64,000 nucleotides of DNA from Terrimonas sp. (GCA_016125075.1 WGMO01000003.1:151090-215089), one strand, 5' to 3'. Positions 10,930 to 21,210 are shown, counted from the first letter of the stretch. The notes: generated from the sequence alone by a model not told the origin. Program-made: numbers and translations.

Positions 10930-11427
10930 TTAACGGGAATTAAAGGTAAACCTGATGCTAAGCCCCAGGGCCGAGGGTTCAAAATTAATATCACTAATGA
11001 TGTTCAATTCGGGTTTCCAGTCAAGTGACAGGTTAAGCGGAAGGTTTTGAAACTTATAATCGAGGCCAACGATTCCCTGTGCGCCCACTAAAGGATCCGG
11101 TTTTGAAAAGCCGATATACCCGCCTGCGCCATAAAACCATTTAAGCCCCTGGGTATTGTTGATGGGTTTATGCACTTCATACAAGGCTCCCAGGGCTGTA
11201 GGGTCGCCAAATGCAAACATGGCTTCGATGGCTGATTTCTCATTCAGAAAGAATTTGAATGTTACAGCATTGTTAACGACAGCCCCGGCAGAACTCAACC
11301 GGATCCCCAATCCTGTTTTATAATCCTGAGCGTGCGATGCCGTTACCAATAATATTCCTGTCAAAAAAGTGATAACAAATTTTTTCATGGTGGAAAGTTT
11401 CTCTTCACAAAACGAAAACAATGCCAA
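10930..11427 (-). CDS. Small outer-membrane beta-barrel-like hypothetical protein
   Basis: Signal peptide MKKFVITFLTGILLVTASHAQ and amphipathic strands (TGLGIRLSSAGAVVNNAVTFKFFL...LGLSIRFTFNSR). The first Met may be internal (MKKFVITF). Confidence 0.65.
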   Translation of the reverse strand: MALFSFCEEKLSTMKKFVITFLTGILLVTASHAQDYKTGLGIRLSSAGAVVNNAVTFKFFLNEKSAIEAMFAFGDPTALGALYEVHKPINNTQGLKWFYGAGGYIGFSKPDPLVGAQGIVGLDYKFQNLPLNLSLDWKPELNIISDINFEPSALGLSIRFTFNSR

Positions 11428-11503
11428 GTAATTTTAAATAAAATGCAAAAATGATGATAAAACGGTTCGTAGTTTGGCCTGGCTTACCTGAAGTTGGAGA
11501 AAA

Positions 11504-13276
11504 CTATTGAAAGAGTTCGTATTTTGATTTTGGTCTTCTGTCATCCATCCATTTAAAGTTTTGAAGCCGCATTTCTGTCGGGCTTTTTTGACGGATGGGC
11601 CAAAGCGTTCCCTTAACGCCACTGCGGGCCACAATCCTTTTCAATTCCTGTTGGAAAAAATAGATATCATAGAGGTCACATTCCGACTGGTTGACACCGG
11701 TATAAGCGCTGTCCTGGTCCTGCAGGTAATAGATACTCTGGGCACCGCCCCTGGCTCTTGCCGAATCAATGTCGCCATCCGTAAACCAGGCATCCAGTCT
11801 TCTGGATTGTACCTGGTTGTAAACTTCAGGGTCCAGTTCACCGGCCAGGAAGCTATTATTAAAAGCCTCCATCTTGCTCGCTTTCTTATTTTTTGTAAAT
11901 AATAATATTGTATCCCCAAAAACCTGGTTTTTGTTGGTCCACACAACCGGATCGTCATAAAGCCGGAAAGTGGAATCCCTGAAAGAATAGAAAAGACTGT
12001 CACATACTGCCTGTAAAGAATCAGAAAAGATCCGCACATTCCCGTAAGCTTCAAAGTAGCGGTTGGTACTGTCTTTGTTTTGCAGGGTATCAGCATCCAT
12101 CACAACAGTCCCCACAATCATCTCTTTTTGGGGAGCATGGTCCATGGCAACGGAATCACTGGCCAATACCTGTTTTACAATCGGGCCCTGGATGGTAGAA
12201 TCTTTTGTTAAGCCACCCAATTTTAATGAATCATTCCCCACTACCAGGTCACTGTCCACCGGGCTGAGCGTATCGCTCACTTTGGGTTTTACAAGGTCCG
12301 TTAGCCGTGCTGAAAAAAGAGTGTCTGCAGCAATGAAAATGGAATCATTATCCTGTTTGATGATCATCACCGGGTTCCGGGTGGCCAGGAAGGCATCTTT
12401 GTTCTTATCGACAAAAATATTATCCGCCAGCACCGTGCGGCCTTCTGCCGTATCCCTAACGATACCCCTGCCCTGGATCTGGATGATGCCCAGGCTGTCA
12501 TTATTATAAATATAATCACCGGTTACCTGCAATGAACCGTCGTTGATGACCGACCTTCTCCCAAATTCCGCATTTCCTGTTTTCAGGTTATAAAATCCTT
12601 CACGGGTATTGATGGTGCGCCCCGTACTGTCACGGATAAATGTTTCCGCAATAAACCTTGCGGTTTCCGTTTCCGTATTATAAAGTATCGAGTCCGACTT
12701 TACATAATAGGCCGGATCTTTGAGTTCCACGTTTTTTTTGAAATAAACATCTTTCAAGTCGGAATAGTAAACGCCTTCCTTACTGGTCACGATAGTTTGT
12801 TCATTGACAACCGTGCCACCGTTCTTATAGGTGCCAATCTTCGTGCTGACATCATATTCCAGTTCATTGGTCGTAAGAACACCCTTGCCATCTGTGAGCT
12901 TGACATTTTTTTTCAGGTAGGCAATCTTTGTATTGATATTGTATAGCAGGTAATCGGAATAAACATCCGTCGTATCGCTGTCGTTGAGATGGACATGACC
13001 AAATGCTTCAAATATTCCTGTTTTTTCATTTTTAACACAGCTGTCACAGTCAAAATAGGAGTTGCCTTGCCGGAGTTTTACATTGCCCGACATGATCTGT
13101 AATTCAGTTACGGAATCGATTTTTCTGAATTCGAGCGTTTTACTTTGCAGCACTTCTACAAACCTCGACGTGTCCCTGGGTGTGAAACTGGTGGTGATGG
13201 GGGCTTCCTGGCCCATTACAGATACTGTTGTTATCAGCAACAGTAGAATCACCATGTTTTTTTTCAGGAGATACAT
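11504..13276 (-). CDS. OstA/LptA-like protein (LPS transport)
   Basis: Repeated OstA-type units: LQIMSGNVKLRQGNSYFDCDSCVKN, AFGHVHLNDSDTTDVYSDYLLYNINTKIAYLKKNVKLTD, AYGNVRIFSDSLQAVCDSLFYS. Confidence 0.88.
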   Translation of the reverse strand: MYLLKKNMVILLLLITTVSVMGQEAPITTSFTPRDTSRFVEVLQSKTLEFRKIDSVTELQIMSGNVKLRQGNSYFDCDSCVKNEKTGIFEAFGHVHLNDSDTTDVYSDYLLYNINTKIAYLKKNVKLTDGKGVLTTNELEYDVSTKIGTYKNGGTVVNEQTIVTSKEGVYYSDLKDVYFKKNVELKDPAYYVKSDSILYNTETETARFIAETFIRDSTGRTINTREGFYNLKTGNAEFGRRSVINDGSLQVTGDYIYNNDSLGIIQIQGRGIVRDTAEGRTVLADNIFVDKNKDAFLATRNPVMIIKQDNDSIFIAADTLFSARLTDLVKPKVSDTLSPVDSDLVVGNDSLKLGGLTKDSTIQGPIVKQVLASDSVAMDHAPQKEMIVGTVVMDADTLQNKDSTNRYFEAYGNVRIFSDSLQAVCDSLFYSFRDSTFRLYDDPVVWTNKNQVFGDTILLFTKNKKASKMEAFNNSFLAGELDPEVYNQVQSRRLDAWFTDGDIDSARARGGAQSIYYLQDQDSAYTGVNQSECDLYDIYFFQQELKRIVARSGVKGTLWPIRQKSPTEMRLQNFKWMDDRRPKSKYELFQ

Positions 13277-14268
13277 CAGTTCTTTTCTATAACAACAGAG
13301 TCTTTTGCTGTAGGCGAAGATAGGGGGCCACTCTTGTCTTTTTTGCCAAAAACCGAAACATTAACGTATCGTTTTGGATGTACCCTTACATCATCCAATA
13401 AAGTTTCCAGGCTGACAAGTGTGTTGTTTAAATTTATGTAGAGTTGTTTGTCGTTCATCAGTAATCCGAGTGAACCGTCCTTGCTGTCAATTTTGCCAAC
13501 CACATCTTTAAATTGTGCAATCGTCGTCTTTACCTGTTCCAGGGTGCCTGCCAGGTCCAGATCTGCCATTTTCCGGGTCGCAACCTGAACATTCTGTAAA
13601 ACTGAATCTACTTTATCATTGTTGTTTTTCAGGTTGCCGGTAATGGCGCTTACATTATTCAGTGATTGTGCCAGCGCCCCGGTTTGCGTATTCAGCAATT
13701 CCTGCAGGGATGCCGACGATAACATCAGGTTGCTGATAATGGATTGAATATTTCCTTTTGTATTGGGGTCAAATATCTTGTTGACCGAACTCATCACCAT
13801 TTTCAGGGAATCCAGCGATTCGCGCATTTTACCCAGGGTGGGATTGACCTGTGCTGTCACACTCGACAGCAGGCTGGCAATCTTATCGGTTTGCAGGGTG
13901 TCACCATTGTGCAGGTATTCATTGCCCGTGCCTTTCTTGATATCAATATAGCCCGTACCCAGTAATTCGGATTCAATAGTGGCCACCGAGTTCACAGGAA
14001 TATTGACATCCCTTTTCATATTGATGGTAATGATGATACCGGTAAGCTCTTTATCGATCTCCTTGAAATCATAAACAGAACCAACTTCAAGACCGTTTAT
14101 TTTGACCGGATTGGACTTTTGAATACTGCCGAGGTCGGAGAAGACAGCATAAAGTTTTGTCTGCCGGTTGATGAGGTCATTCCCTTTCAGAAAATTAAAA
14201 CCCAGGATCAGGAGTGTAAGTCCTACTATGACTAAAATGCCAACTTTTGTTTCGTTACTGATTTTCAT
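13276..14268 (-). CDS. MlaD/MCE-family protein
   Basis: KISNETKVGILVIVGLTLLILGFNFLKGNDL...VFSDLGSIQKSNPVKINGLEVGSVYDF; MCE domain signature. Its stop overlaps the ATG of the OstA-like gene. Confidence 0.92.
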   Translation of the reverse strand: MKISNETKVGILVIVGLTLLILGFNFLKGNDLINRQTKLYAVFSDLGSIQKSNPVKINGLEVGSVYDFKEIDKELTGIIITINMKRDVNIPVNSVATIESELLGTGYIDIKKGTGNEYLHNGDTLQTDKIASLLSSVTAQVNPTLGKMRESLDSLKMVMSSVNKIFDPNTKGNIQSIISNLMLSSASLQELLNTQTGALAQSLNNVSAITGNLKNNNDKVDSVLQNVQVATRKMADLDLAGTLEQVKTTIAQFKDVVGKIDSKDGSLGLLMNDKQLYINLNNTLVSLETLLDDVRVHPKRYVNVSVFGKKDKSGPLSSPTAKDSVVIEKN

Positions 14269-14410
14269 TTTCGGTTTTTTGCGCCAAAGGGCTCTTACCG
14301 GCGGCAAATTAGTAAATAATTCCCATCAGATGAAGCCAGATGCGGGAATGCGGGTGAATAGACAATTAAAGCCCGGCAGGCACCGGGAAGGTTTGAAGAG
14401 GGGCCGGATA

Positions 14411-15406
14411 TTATTTATTACTGGTTTTTACAGTATTCCGGTTTAATACAGCTGCCGTTTTTACGGGATCCCGGGAGACCGGTTTTTTGCTGTCATTATT
14501 CTGGGTATTCCCGTTTTTCAGTTTCTCCAGCCAGTCGATATAATTTTTGACCGCATTGGTGATGCTGATGCAGATTTCCTCCTGCCCTTTATCGCTGTTC
14601 AGGTAATTTTCTTCGTCTTTGTCACTGATAAAACCGGTTTCAACCAGGATGCTCGGCATTCCGGTAGCCTGGAGGACCCAGATTCCCGCCTCATTTCTTT
14701 GCTTAACCCCCCGGCTAAACCGACCGCCGGCAATAAATTCCTTTTCAACAAAATCGGCTAGCGTAACGCTGTTTTTAAAAAATTTGCGGGTATACAAGAG
14801 GCGCAGGGCCTTGATCACCGGGTCATTTTCATCGGGAGCAACGATGGTGCTGTCGCTTTCACCATACATGTCTTCGGTCCGGATCACCTCGCCTTTTGCG
14901 TCGTTCCTGTCTACGGCCCAAACAAAGGTTTCGGTGCCGTGAGCAGGGTTGGGCGTATAATAGGTTTTGTAAATGGTTTGTTTAACTTTTTTTCCCTTTC
15001 TTTTCACCCATCTGTACCCGTTTGGCGTCCTGTGCCTGATGCTGGGAGCAGAATTGCAGTGGATCGCTATAAAAAGATCGGCCCCGGATTGGTTCGCAAA
15101 ATCGGCCCTGTACCGCAATCCTTCATTCTTGGTAGGTTTGTTTCCTGCCATCACGTTGGTGGTTCGGGTATACAAAACTTTTAGGTCGGGTATCTCCTTT
15201 TGTAACATCTTTCCCAGTTTGAGGCTTATTTCAAGGCAAATCTGCGCTTCCGTGGAATAGGAACCCTTTGCACCGGGGTCAATCCCTCCGTGCCCGGGGT
15301 CAATAATGATCGTATTGACACTTTTTTGAAAAAAAGAGGCCGGAACAAAGGCCAGGAAACCGACGGCAAAAACAACCAGGAAAAACAGGAATGCGTTTCT
15401 TTTCAT
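14411..15406 (-). CDS. N-acetylmuramoyl-L-alanine amidase (Amidase_3)
   Basis: IIIDPGHGGIDPGAKGSYSTEAQICLEISLKLGKML, LFIAIHCNSAPS, SILVETGFISDKDEENYLNS. Confidence 0.95.
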   Translation of the reverse strand: MKRNAFLFFLVVFAVGFLAFVPASFFQKSVNTIIIDPGHGGIDPGAKGSYSTEAQICLEISLKLGKMLQKEIPDLKVLYTRTTNVMAGNKPTKNEGLRYRADFANQSGADLFIAIHCNSAPSIRHRTPNGYRWVKRKGKKVKQTIYKTYYTPNPAHGTETFVWAVDRNDAKGEVIRTEDMYGESDSTIVAPDENDPVIKALRLLYTRKFFKNSVTLADFVEKEFIAGGRFSRGVKQRNEAGIWVLQATGMPSILVETGFISDKDEENYLNSDKGQEEICISITNAVKNYIDWLEKLKNGNTQNNDSKKPVSRDPVKTAAVLNRNTVKTSNK

Positions 15407-15467
15407 ATTACCGGACTTTTAAAAAAAGGTTAGTTCAATCTTCACAATCATTTAGGTATTAAACATT

Positions 15468-15475
15468 TATTTTTG
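15468..15475 (+). promoter_or_regulatory. Candidate -7 box TATTTTTG
   Basis: Matches the Bacteroidota TAnnTTTG consensus, 10 nt before the LptD ATG (15486). Confidence 0.5.
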
Positions 15476-15485
15476 CCCATACCGT

Positions 15486-18299
15486 ATGAGTCGACTGCGC
15501 AAAATTAGCTTAAAAATCCTGTTGTCTGCCTTGCTGACAACAGTATTATTTTTTACACAGACGTGGAAAACCGCTGCACATATTGCCTATCATACCGGTT
15601 TTGACAGCACTTTAACATTTATTAAGGACACAATCCCTCCCAAAAAGCAGGTAAAGAAAAATATACAACCCCTTTCAGTTTTAAATGAGAACAATCCTGC
15701 TGTCAGCAATATTCCCAATACGAATAACAATCTAAGTGCTGCTGTAATAGATACGGTTCCCGTTTTGCCTTCGGATTCTGTTCAGCCCATACAAAAAATA
15801 GATAGTTTCTCCCTCAAGCTTTCAAAAGATTCGCTGGATGCTCCCATTTATTATGAAGCGGAAGATTCCGCCGTGGTGGTGGTGGATTCGGGTAAAGTGT
15901 TTCTGTATGGAAAAACAAAGACCAATTACCAGGATATTGAGCTGACGGCCCCCAGGGTGGAAATGGATCAGGAGACTATGATTATCACAGCCGTCAACAG
16001 TAAGGACTCAAATGGTGTAACGAGAGAAAGGGCAAGATTTGTTGAAGGTGAACAGGATTTCCAGAGCGATACCATCCGGTATAATATGAAAACCCAAAAA
16101 GGCTTAACCAATAACACCTATACCAAAAGTGATGAAATGTATATCCAGGCCGATAAATTCAAAAAGATCGGTACAATCGTCTATGCCAGTCATGGCGTGA
16201 TCACCACCTGCAATTACGATGATCCCCATTTTGGATTCCGGTATGATAAAATCAAGATCGTAAATAATAAGGTGGCTATTTCCGGGCCTATCCACCCGGA
16301 ATTTGAGAAAGTGCCCATACCGATTTATCTCCCTTTCGGATTCTTTCCCCTGAGCAAGGGCAGGCATTCCGGGTTATTGCCTCCCCAGTTCACGGTAAAC
16401 GACCAGTTTGGAATCGGGCTGGAAGGAATCGGTTATTATAAAGTACTGAACGATTATATCGATATTAAATCGACAGCCAATATTTATTCTTATGGGGGTT
16501 GGGCGGTGGAAGTAGCACCATCTTACCGTAAGCTTTACCGTTATTCGGGAAGGCTGAGCTTCCGTTACCAAAGCACAAAATTTAATTTTAAGGGGGATCC
16601 CGATTTCAACAAGACAAAGACATTTTTTGTGAACTGGTCGCATTCTGTAGATAGCCGGGCCCGTCCGGGAACGAGTTTTTCTGCCAACGTTTCTGCCGGA
16701 TCCACCAAATTCAACCAGTACGTGGCCTATAGCCCGAACCTTAATTTCCAGAACCAGGTAAGTTCTTCCATCACCTATGCCAAATCCTGGCAGGGTAAGC
16801 CCTATAACCTAACCTTGAGTGCCAATCACAGCCAGAATAACCGGACACGGCTCATCAACCTTAACCTGCCCAATATTGGTTTTTCCGTGAGCACTTTGTA
16901 CCCCTTTCAGCGTAAAAAAATGCTCGGAACACCCAAGTGGTATGAAAAACTGGGGATTGCGTATAACGGGTCATTTACCAATTCAATCAGTTTTTATGAC
17001 ACCCTTACTTATGGCAAAAATGGGGTGAAACCTTTTCTGAAATACTTGCTCGATACGGCTTATTATTCTGCCCGTCACAATATACCCATTACCTTGTCTT
17101 TGCCACCTATCCTGAATGGTAACGTGATCATATCTCCGGGCATTTCATATGGGCAGAACTGGATTCAGCGTACCACCACCTATGCCTGGAATGATGTAGC
17201 AAAAAGGGTGGATACCAGTTTCAATAAAGGATTGTTTATCGAACAGACTGCCAGTTTTTCTTTAGGGTTCAGTACTGCTGTGTATGGAACTTTTCAATTC
17301 AAAAAATCAAGGATCATTGCCCTGCGGCATGTGGTGAGACCAACGATCGGGTTCAGCTATACACCCGACCTAAACAAGAATTACCTGAAAACAGTGAAAG
17401 TGGATACCGCCAACAGAACCGTCAATTATAACGCAATTGGCGGGGGAACCTATCTATATGCTTCCAGCCGGAAATTTGCCGGGATGAATTTCAGTATCGA
17501 TAATAACCTTGAGATGAAACTCCGGTCAAAAAAAGATACCGGCGAAAATGCCATCAAGAAAGTGAAACTGATCGATGGATACGGTTTTACCGGCAACTAT
17601 AATTTTTTACAGGATTCATTAAACCTGAGTGATATCTCCTTTTACCTCCGCAGTACCTTATTTGAAAAGATCAATATTTCAGCCAGTGCCACCCTGAATC
17701 CTTATCAATATGACAGCAGGGGTTTCAAGACTCGTAAATATGCCTGGCAGGGTGGAAAATTCAAACCCGGACGGATCAGTGGGGGAAGCCTCTCCATGTC
17801 AACCAGTTTCCAGAGTAAACCCAAGGACCCGGAAAAGGAAAAACAGAAACAGAAAGAAATACAGGAAAGTTATTCCAATGATCCTTTGTTACAGGCGGAT
17901 CAGCAACGCCTGATGGATTATATGCAACAAAACCCCAATGAGTTTGTTGATTTTAATATCGACTGGAACCTGAACCTGAGTCTTTCGCTGTATTTTTCGG
18001 AACGCCTGAAACCGGATTACAGCGGTTTCGAAAGAGAGATCACCTCCAGCGTCAATTTCTCAGGAGGCTTTAACCTTTCCCCCAAATGGAAACTATCGGC
18101 CAATGGATTTTATGACCTTAAACAAACCAAATTACAGACCTTTCAATTGAGTATTGCCCGGGAAATGCACTGCTGGCAGATGTCGATCAATGTTACGCCG
18201 GTGGGGCCTTACCGGTTCTTTAACATCAGCATCAACCCCAAGGCTTCTATACTCCAGGACCTCAAGATCAACAGGACCCGTTCCTTCTATGGCCAGTGA
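15486..18299 (+). CDS. lptD: LptD-like LPS assembly outer membrane protein
   Basis: N-terminal OstA-like part (VVVVDSGKVFLYGKTKTNYQDIELTAPRVEMDQETMIITA), VPIPIYLPFGFFPLSKGRHSGLLPPQF, long beta-barrel C-terminus. Confidence 0.88.
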   Translation: MSRLRKISLKILLSALLTTVLFFTQTWKTAAHIAYHTGFDSTLTFIKDTIPPKKQVKKNIQPLSVLNENNPAVSNIPNTNNNLSAAVIDTVPVLPSDSVQPIQKIDSFSLKLSKDSLDAPIYYEAEDSAVVVVDSGKVFLYGKTKTNYQDIELTAPRVEMDQETMIITAVNSKDSNGVTRERARFVEGEQDFQSDTIRYNMKTQKGLTNNTYTKSDEMYIQADKFKKIGTIVYASHGVITTCNYDDPHFGFRYDKIKIVNNKVAISGPIHPEFEKVPIPIYLPFGFFPLSKGRHSGLLPPQFTVNDQFGIGLEGIGYYKVLNDYIDIKSTANIYSYGGWAVEVAPSYRKLYRYSGRLSFRYQSTKFNFKGDPDFNKTKTFFVNWSHSVDSRARPGTSFSANVSAGSTKFNQYVAYSPNLNFQNQVSSSITYAKSWQGKPYNLTLSANHSQNNRTRLINLNLPNIGFSVSTLYPFQRKKMLGTPKWYEKLGIAYNGSFTNSISFYDTLTYGKNGVKPFLKYLLDTAYYSARHNIPITLSLPPILNGNVIISPGISYGQNWIQRTTTYAWNDVAKRVDTSFNKGLFIEQTASFSLGFSTAVYGTFQFKKSRIIALRHVVRPTIGFSYTPDLNKNYLKTVKVDTANRTVNYNAIGGGTYLYASSRKFAGMNFSIDNNLEMKLRSKKDTGENAIKKVKLIDGYGFTGNYNFLQDSLNLSDISFYLRSTLFEKINISASATLNPYQYDSRGFKTRKYAWQGGKFKPGRISGGSLSMSTSFQSKPKDPEKEKQKQKEIQESYSNDPLLQADQQRLMDYMQQNPNEFVDFNIDWNLNLSLSLYFSERLKPDYSGFEREITSSVNFSGGFNLSPKWKLSANGFYDLKQTKLQTFQLSIAREMHCWQMSINVTPVGPYRFFNISINPKASILQDLKINRTRSFYGQ

Positions 18300-19067
18300 T
18301 CATTGCTGGTGGCGGATGTAATAATCTTTCATGATTTCATACACCCGTTGCCGGAGTGCTTCCACGGTTTCCTGTTCTCCCGGAATGATGGGGGCCAGAA
18401 AATGCATCTGCAGCTTTTTTGGAATGAAATAAAAGAATTTATCCTGTGGCAGGGCTTTTTTAGTATTGAAGATGATGGCCGGGATGATTGCCGTGTGGGT
18501 TTCTACCGCCAGTTTGAATGCCCCGTCGTAAAACTTTTTCAGGGGTTCCGTGGTACGGTTGCGGGTGCCTTCGGGATAAATGCACATGTGCATCCCTTTT
18601 TTCAGGACCCGTTTCATGTCTTCAAAGCTTTTTCTCCGGCTTGCATCACTTTTCCGGTCAACCAGCACGGCCCCTTTCCGGTAATAGAACCCAAACAAAG
18701 GCACCCGGGCGAAAGAATTCTTGGCAATCGTCTTATTGGCGCCGGGAATAAAGGGAGAGGAGAGTGGAACATCCATCATGGAATTATGATTACAGGTAAC
18801 GATATACGTTGCCCCTTTTTGGAAGTTTTCCCTGCCGGACACTTTTACCGGGCATCCTACCATTGTTAACCATACCCGCATCCAAACCCGGGCAATGCTG
18901 ATAAAGATCACTTGTCCTCCTGGTTCGGGTATCAGCCAGCAGAGCATGGAAGGGATATAGAAAATAATAAAGGTGATGATAAAACTGAAAAGCCCCCAAA
19001 AGGCCCAGATACGGCCAGCTATGTTTTTAAATATTGTCATTCCGTTCAATCCATTAAGTTTTGCCAT
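18300..19067 (-). CDS. 1-acyl-sn-glycerol-3-phosphate acyltransferase (PlsC-like)
   Basis: CNHNSMMDVPL (NHxxxxD), GAVLVDRKSDASRRKSFEDM, YPEGTRNRTTEPLKKFYDGAFKLAV. Confidence 0.93.
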   Translation of the reverse strand: MAKLNGLNGMTIFKNIAGRIWAFWGLFSFIITFIIFYIPSMLCWLIPEPGGQVIFISIARVWMRVWLTMVGCPVKVSGRENFQKGATYIVTCNHNSMMDVPLSSPFIPGANKTIAKNSFARVPLFGFYYRKGAVLVDRKSDASRRKSFEDMKRVLKKGMHMCIYPEGTRNRTTEPLKKFYDGAFKLAVETHTAIIPAIIFNTKKALPQDKFFYFIPKKLQMHFLAPIIPGEQETVEALRQRVYEIMKDYYIRHQQ

Positions 19068-19105
19068 TGCTGCCAGGTCTTTTTTACAGGCATTACCCGG
19101 AAAGT

Positions 19106-19690
19106 TTATGAAAAGTCCTTAAATATCGTTTCCCGGATGGCCGGCCATTCGTTCTTTAAAACACTATAATAGATGGATGTCCTCCTGCGGTTATTCCACA
19201 TCGTCATATGACTGCGCAGGATCCCTTCTTCCGTGCCTCCAATATTTTGCAGCCCTTTTCTGGCCCGGGCGTTTTGCACATCCGTCTTGAATTCAACCCT
19301 TTCATATCCGAGATCTTCAAAAGCATAACGCATCATGGCAAATTTAGCATGCTTGTTGATTCCGGTTTGTCGATAGGGCAGGCCCAGCCAGCTCCAGCCA
19401 ATTTCCAGCCGCAGGTCATAGGGGGAAATATTGCCCATACTGCTGCTGCCCGCAATTTGGCCAGTTGCTTTTTCAATAATGGTGAAAGGCCTCCTGGTAT
19501 TGGCAGCTCTATCTTTATGGGCCAGTTCCATCCATCTTGTCAATTGTTCTGGATCGCCGAGGTTCAGGGAAAAAAAAGACCAGGTATCGATGTCTGCTTT
19601 TGCCAAAGCCAGGAATGCGTCATAATCCTTATCGGACAGCGGTCTTAAGATAACCTTTGCCGTTTCCAGTTGTAAATTTTCCGGTATCAT
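19106..19690 (-). CDS. GNAT-family N-acetyltransferase
   Basis: LRPLSDKDYDAFLALAK, IIEKATGQIAGSSSMGNISPYDLRLEIGWSWLGLPYRQTGINKHAKFAMMRYAFEDLGYERVEFKTDVQNARARKGLQNIGGTEEG. Confidence 0.9.
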   Translation of the reverse strand: MIPENLQLETAKVILRPLSDKDYDAFLALAKADIDTWSFFSLNLGDPEQLTRWMELAHKDRAANTRRPFTIIEKATGQIAGSSSMGNISPYDLRLEIGWSWLGLPYRQTGINKHAKFAMMRYAFEDLGYERVEFKTDVQNARARKGLQNIGGTEEGILRSHMTMWNNRRRTSIYYSVLKNEWPAIRETIFKDFS

Positions 19691-19723
19691 CTTTATTGTC
19701 TATGCTCTTTTTCTGTGTGTGTT

Positions 19724-20395
19724 TTAAAGTTTCCAGTCAATGGGGTCAATCCCGTGGGCTGCAAGATATTCATTAGTTTTTGAGAAATGACGGCATCCGA
19801 AAAAACCGTTATGAGCCGAGAGCGGGGAAGGGTGTGCTGCTTCGAGAATCAGGTGTTTTGATGCGTCGATCAATGCTTTCTTTTCCCTGGCAAATTTCCC
19901 CCAAAGGAGGAACACGACGTGTTTTTTTTCCGAGGATATCTTTTTGATGACCGTATCCGTAAAAATGGCCCAGCCAATTTTTGAATGGCTCATGGGTTCA
20001 TTGGCCCGCACGGTCAGTGAAGCGTTGAGCAGCAAAACGCCCTGCCGGGCCCAGTATTCAAGATTACCATGGGTCGGAGGGGAAACACCGATATCTGACT
20101 GGATTTCTTTAAATATATTGATCAGTGAGGGCGGTTGGGAAATACCCTGTGGAACGGAAAAACTAAGACCCTGGGCCTGACCGGGACCATGATAAGGGTC
20201 TTGACCCAGGATGACGACTTTTACAGTGTCGATCGGTGTTTTTTCAAAGGCATTGAAAATAAGTGAACCTGGAGGATAAATTATTTTGCCCTGTTTTTTT
20301 TCAGTTTTGATATGATGAACGATTTGCTGAAAATAAGGTTTGTTGAATTCCGGCTTCAGGGCTTCTTTCCAGTGCGGCTCTATTTTTACATCCAT
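19724..20395 (-). CDS. ung: Uracil-DNA glycosylase (family 1)
   Basis: VVILGQDPYHGPGQAQGLSFSVP and HPSPLSAHNGFFGCRHFSKTNEYL. Start set at MDVKIEPHWK (ATG at 20395) because the track start at 20491 runs into the tRNA. Confidence 0.97.
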   Translation of the reverse strand: MDVKIEPHWKEALKPEFNKPYFQQIVHHIKTEKKQGKIIYPPGSLIFNAFEKTPIDTVKVVILGQDPYHGPGQAQGLSFSVPQGISQPPSLINIFKEIQSDIGVSPPTHGNLEYWARQGVLLLNASLTVRANEPMSHSKIGWAIFTDTVIKKISSEKKHVVFLLWGKFAREKKALIDASKHLILEAAHPSPLSAHNGFFGCRHFSKTNEYLAAHGIDPIDWKL

Positions 20396-20447
20396 CAGAC
20401 AAAGAAGATTTGATTTGGGAATTGAAGGTAAGAAAACAGGAATGAAA

Positions 20448-20471
20448 AAGCCTTCCGTTTTGGAAGGCTTT
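20448..20471 (-). terminator. Terminator downstream of tRNA-Arg
   Basis: AAGCCTTCC-gtttt-GGAAGGCTT hairpin followed by T-run when read on the minus strand. Confidence 0.75.
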
Positions 20472-20472
20472 G

Positions 20473-20546
20473 TGATCCGGATTGGATTCAAACCAATGAC
20501 CTATTGCTTAGAAGGCAATTGCTCTATTCAACTGAGCTACCGGACC
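20473..20546 (-). tRNA. tRNA-Arg (anticodon TCT)
   Basis: Reverse complement GGTCCGGTAGCTCAGTTGAATAGAGCAATTGCCTTCTAAGCAATAGGTCATTGGTTTGAATCCAATCCGGATCA: 7-bp acceptor stem (GGTCCGG/CCGGATC with one G-U), D arm, anticodon loop CTTCTAA, T arm ATTGG-TTTGAAT-CCAAT. Confidence 0.96.
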
Positions 20547-20560
20547 GCTTTTCAGAGGCG

Positions 20561-20568
20561 CAAAGATA
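20561..20568 (-). promoter_or_regulatory. Candidate -7 box TATCTTTG for tRNA-Arg
   Basis: TAnnTTTG match ending 15 nt upstream of the tRNA 5' end; the 4-mer 19 nt further upstream is TTTT (3/4 match to TTTG). Confidence 0.6.
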
Positions 20569-20594
20569 ATAAAATCAGGCGACCGGTAAAACTG

Positions 20595-21116
20595 TTATTT
20601 CATTTCGGGAAACCGGAATCCATTCAGGAATATATCTGTTTTTGAATCAATAGCATCCTTTCGAGAATAGGCATAGAGCACAGCTATGAAACGGGTATCA
20701 GCCCATCCTTTTATTTTGATTTGATTTTTGTCTTTGTCCTCCCAGTAGTCAATAACGCCCCTTGTGTTTTCAAGCCCCTGGAGCCGGTGTCCTTTTCCAT
20801 AACCTGCCGCTCGGGTGACATCAAAGGATAGTTTTAAGAAATCCAGGTAACTGATCAGCAAGGCTTCGGCAGCGGAAAGGTCACTGGTTTCATCATACAG
20901 TTTAACACAGATGATCCCATAAGTAACGCTGTCAACTGTGCATGCTGCGGTCCAAACGGCTGAAGAATCTTCACTCCGGTTCAATTCAAATTCACCGGGA
21001 TCGCAAAAATTATAGGCCTGGCAACCTGAATTACCAATTGGATATTTTTGAAGTTTTTGTGCATCCAGGGAAGACTGCCAGAACAAAAGGAGGAGGTAGA
21101 ACCAGGATTTTGACAT
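20595..21116 (-). CDS. Hypothetical secreted protein
   Basis: Signal-like MSKSWFYLLLLFWQSSLDAQ; no family recognised. Confidence 0.7.
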   Translation of the reverse strand: MSKSWFYLLLLFWQSSLDAQKLQKYPIGNSGCQAYNFCDPGEFELNRSEDSSAVWTAACTVDSVTYGIICVKLYDETSDLSAAEALLISYLDFLKLSFDVTRAAGYGKGHRLQGLENTRGVIDYWEDKDKNQIKIKGWADTRFIAVLYAYSRKDAIDSKTDIFLNGFRFPEMK

Positions 21117-21210
21117 TCTAATTATTTTTGATAAAGATAATTTTATAAGAAAGGGCAGGTATACCCTTTAGGCGGTATATCAGTTATTCATTTACTTTGG
21201 GGCAAGATTC

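Noticed and set aside
18303-18869. 188-aa plus-strand ORF opposite plsC
   Set aside because: Antisense to an intact PlsC; F/H/P-rich translation with no family motifs.
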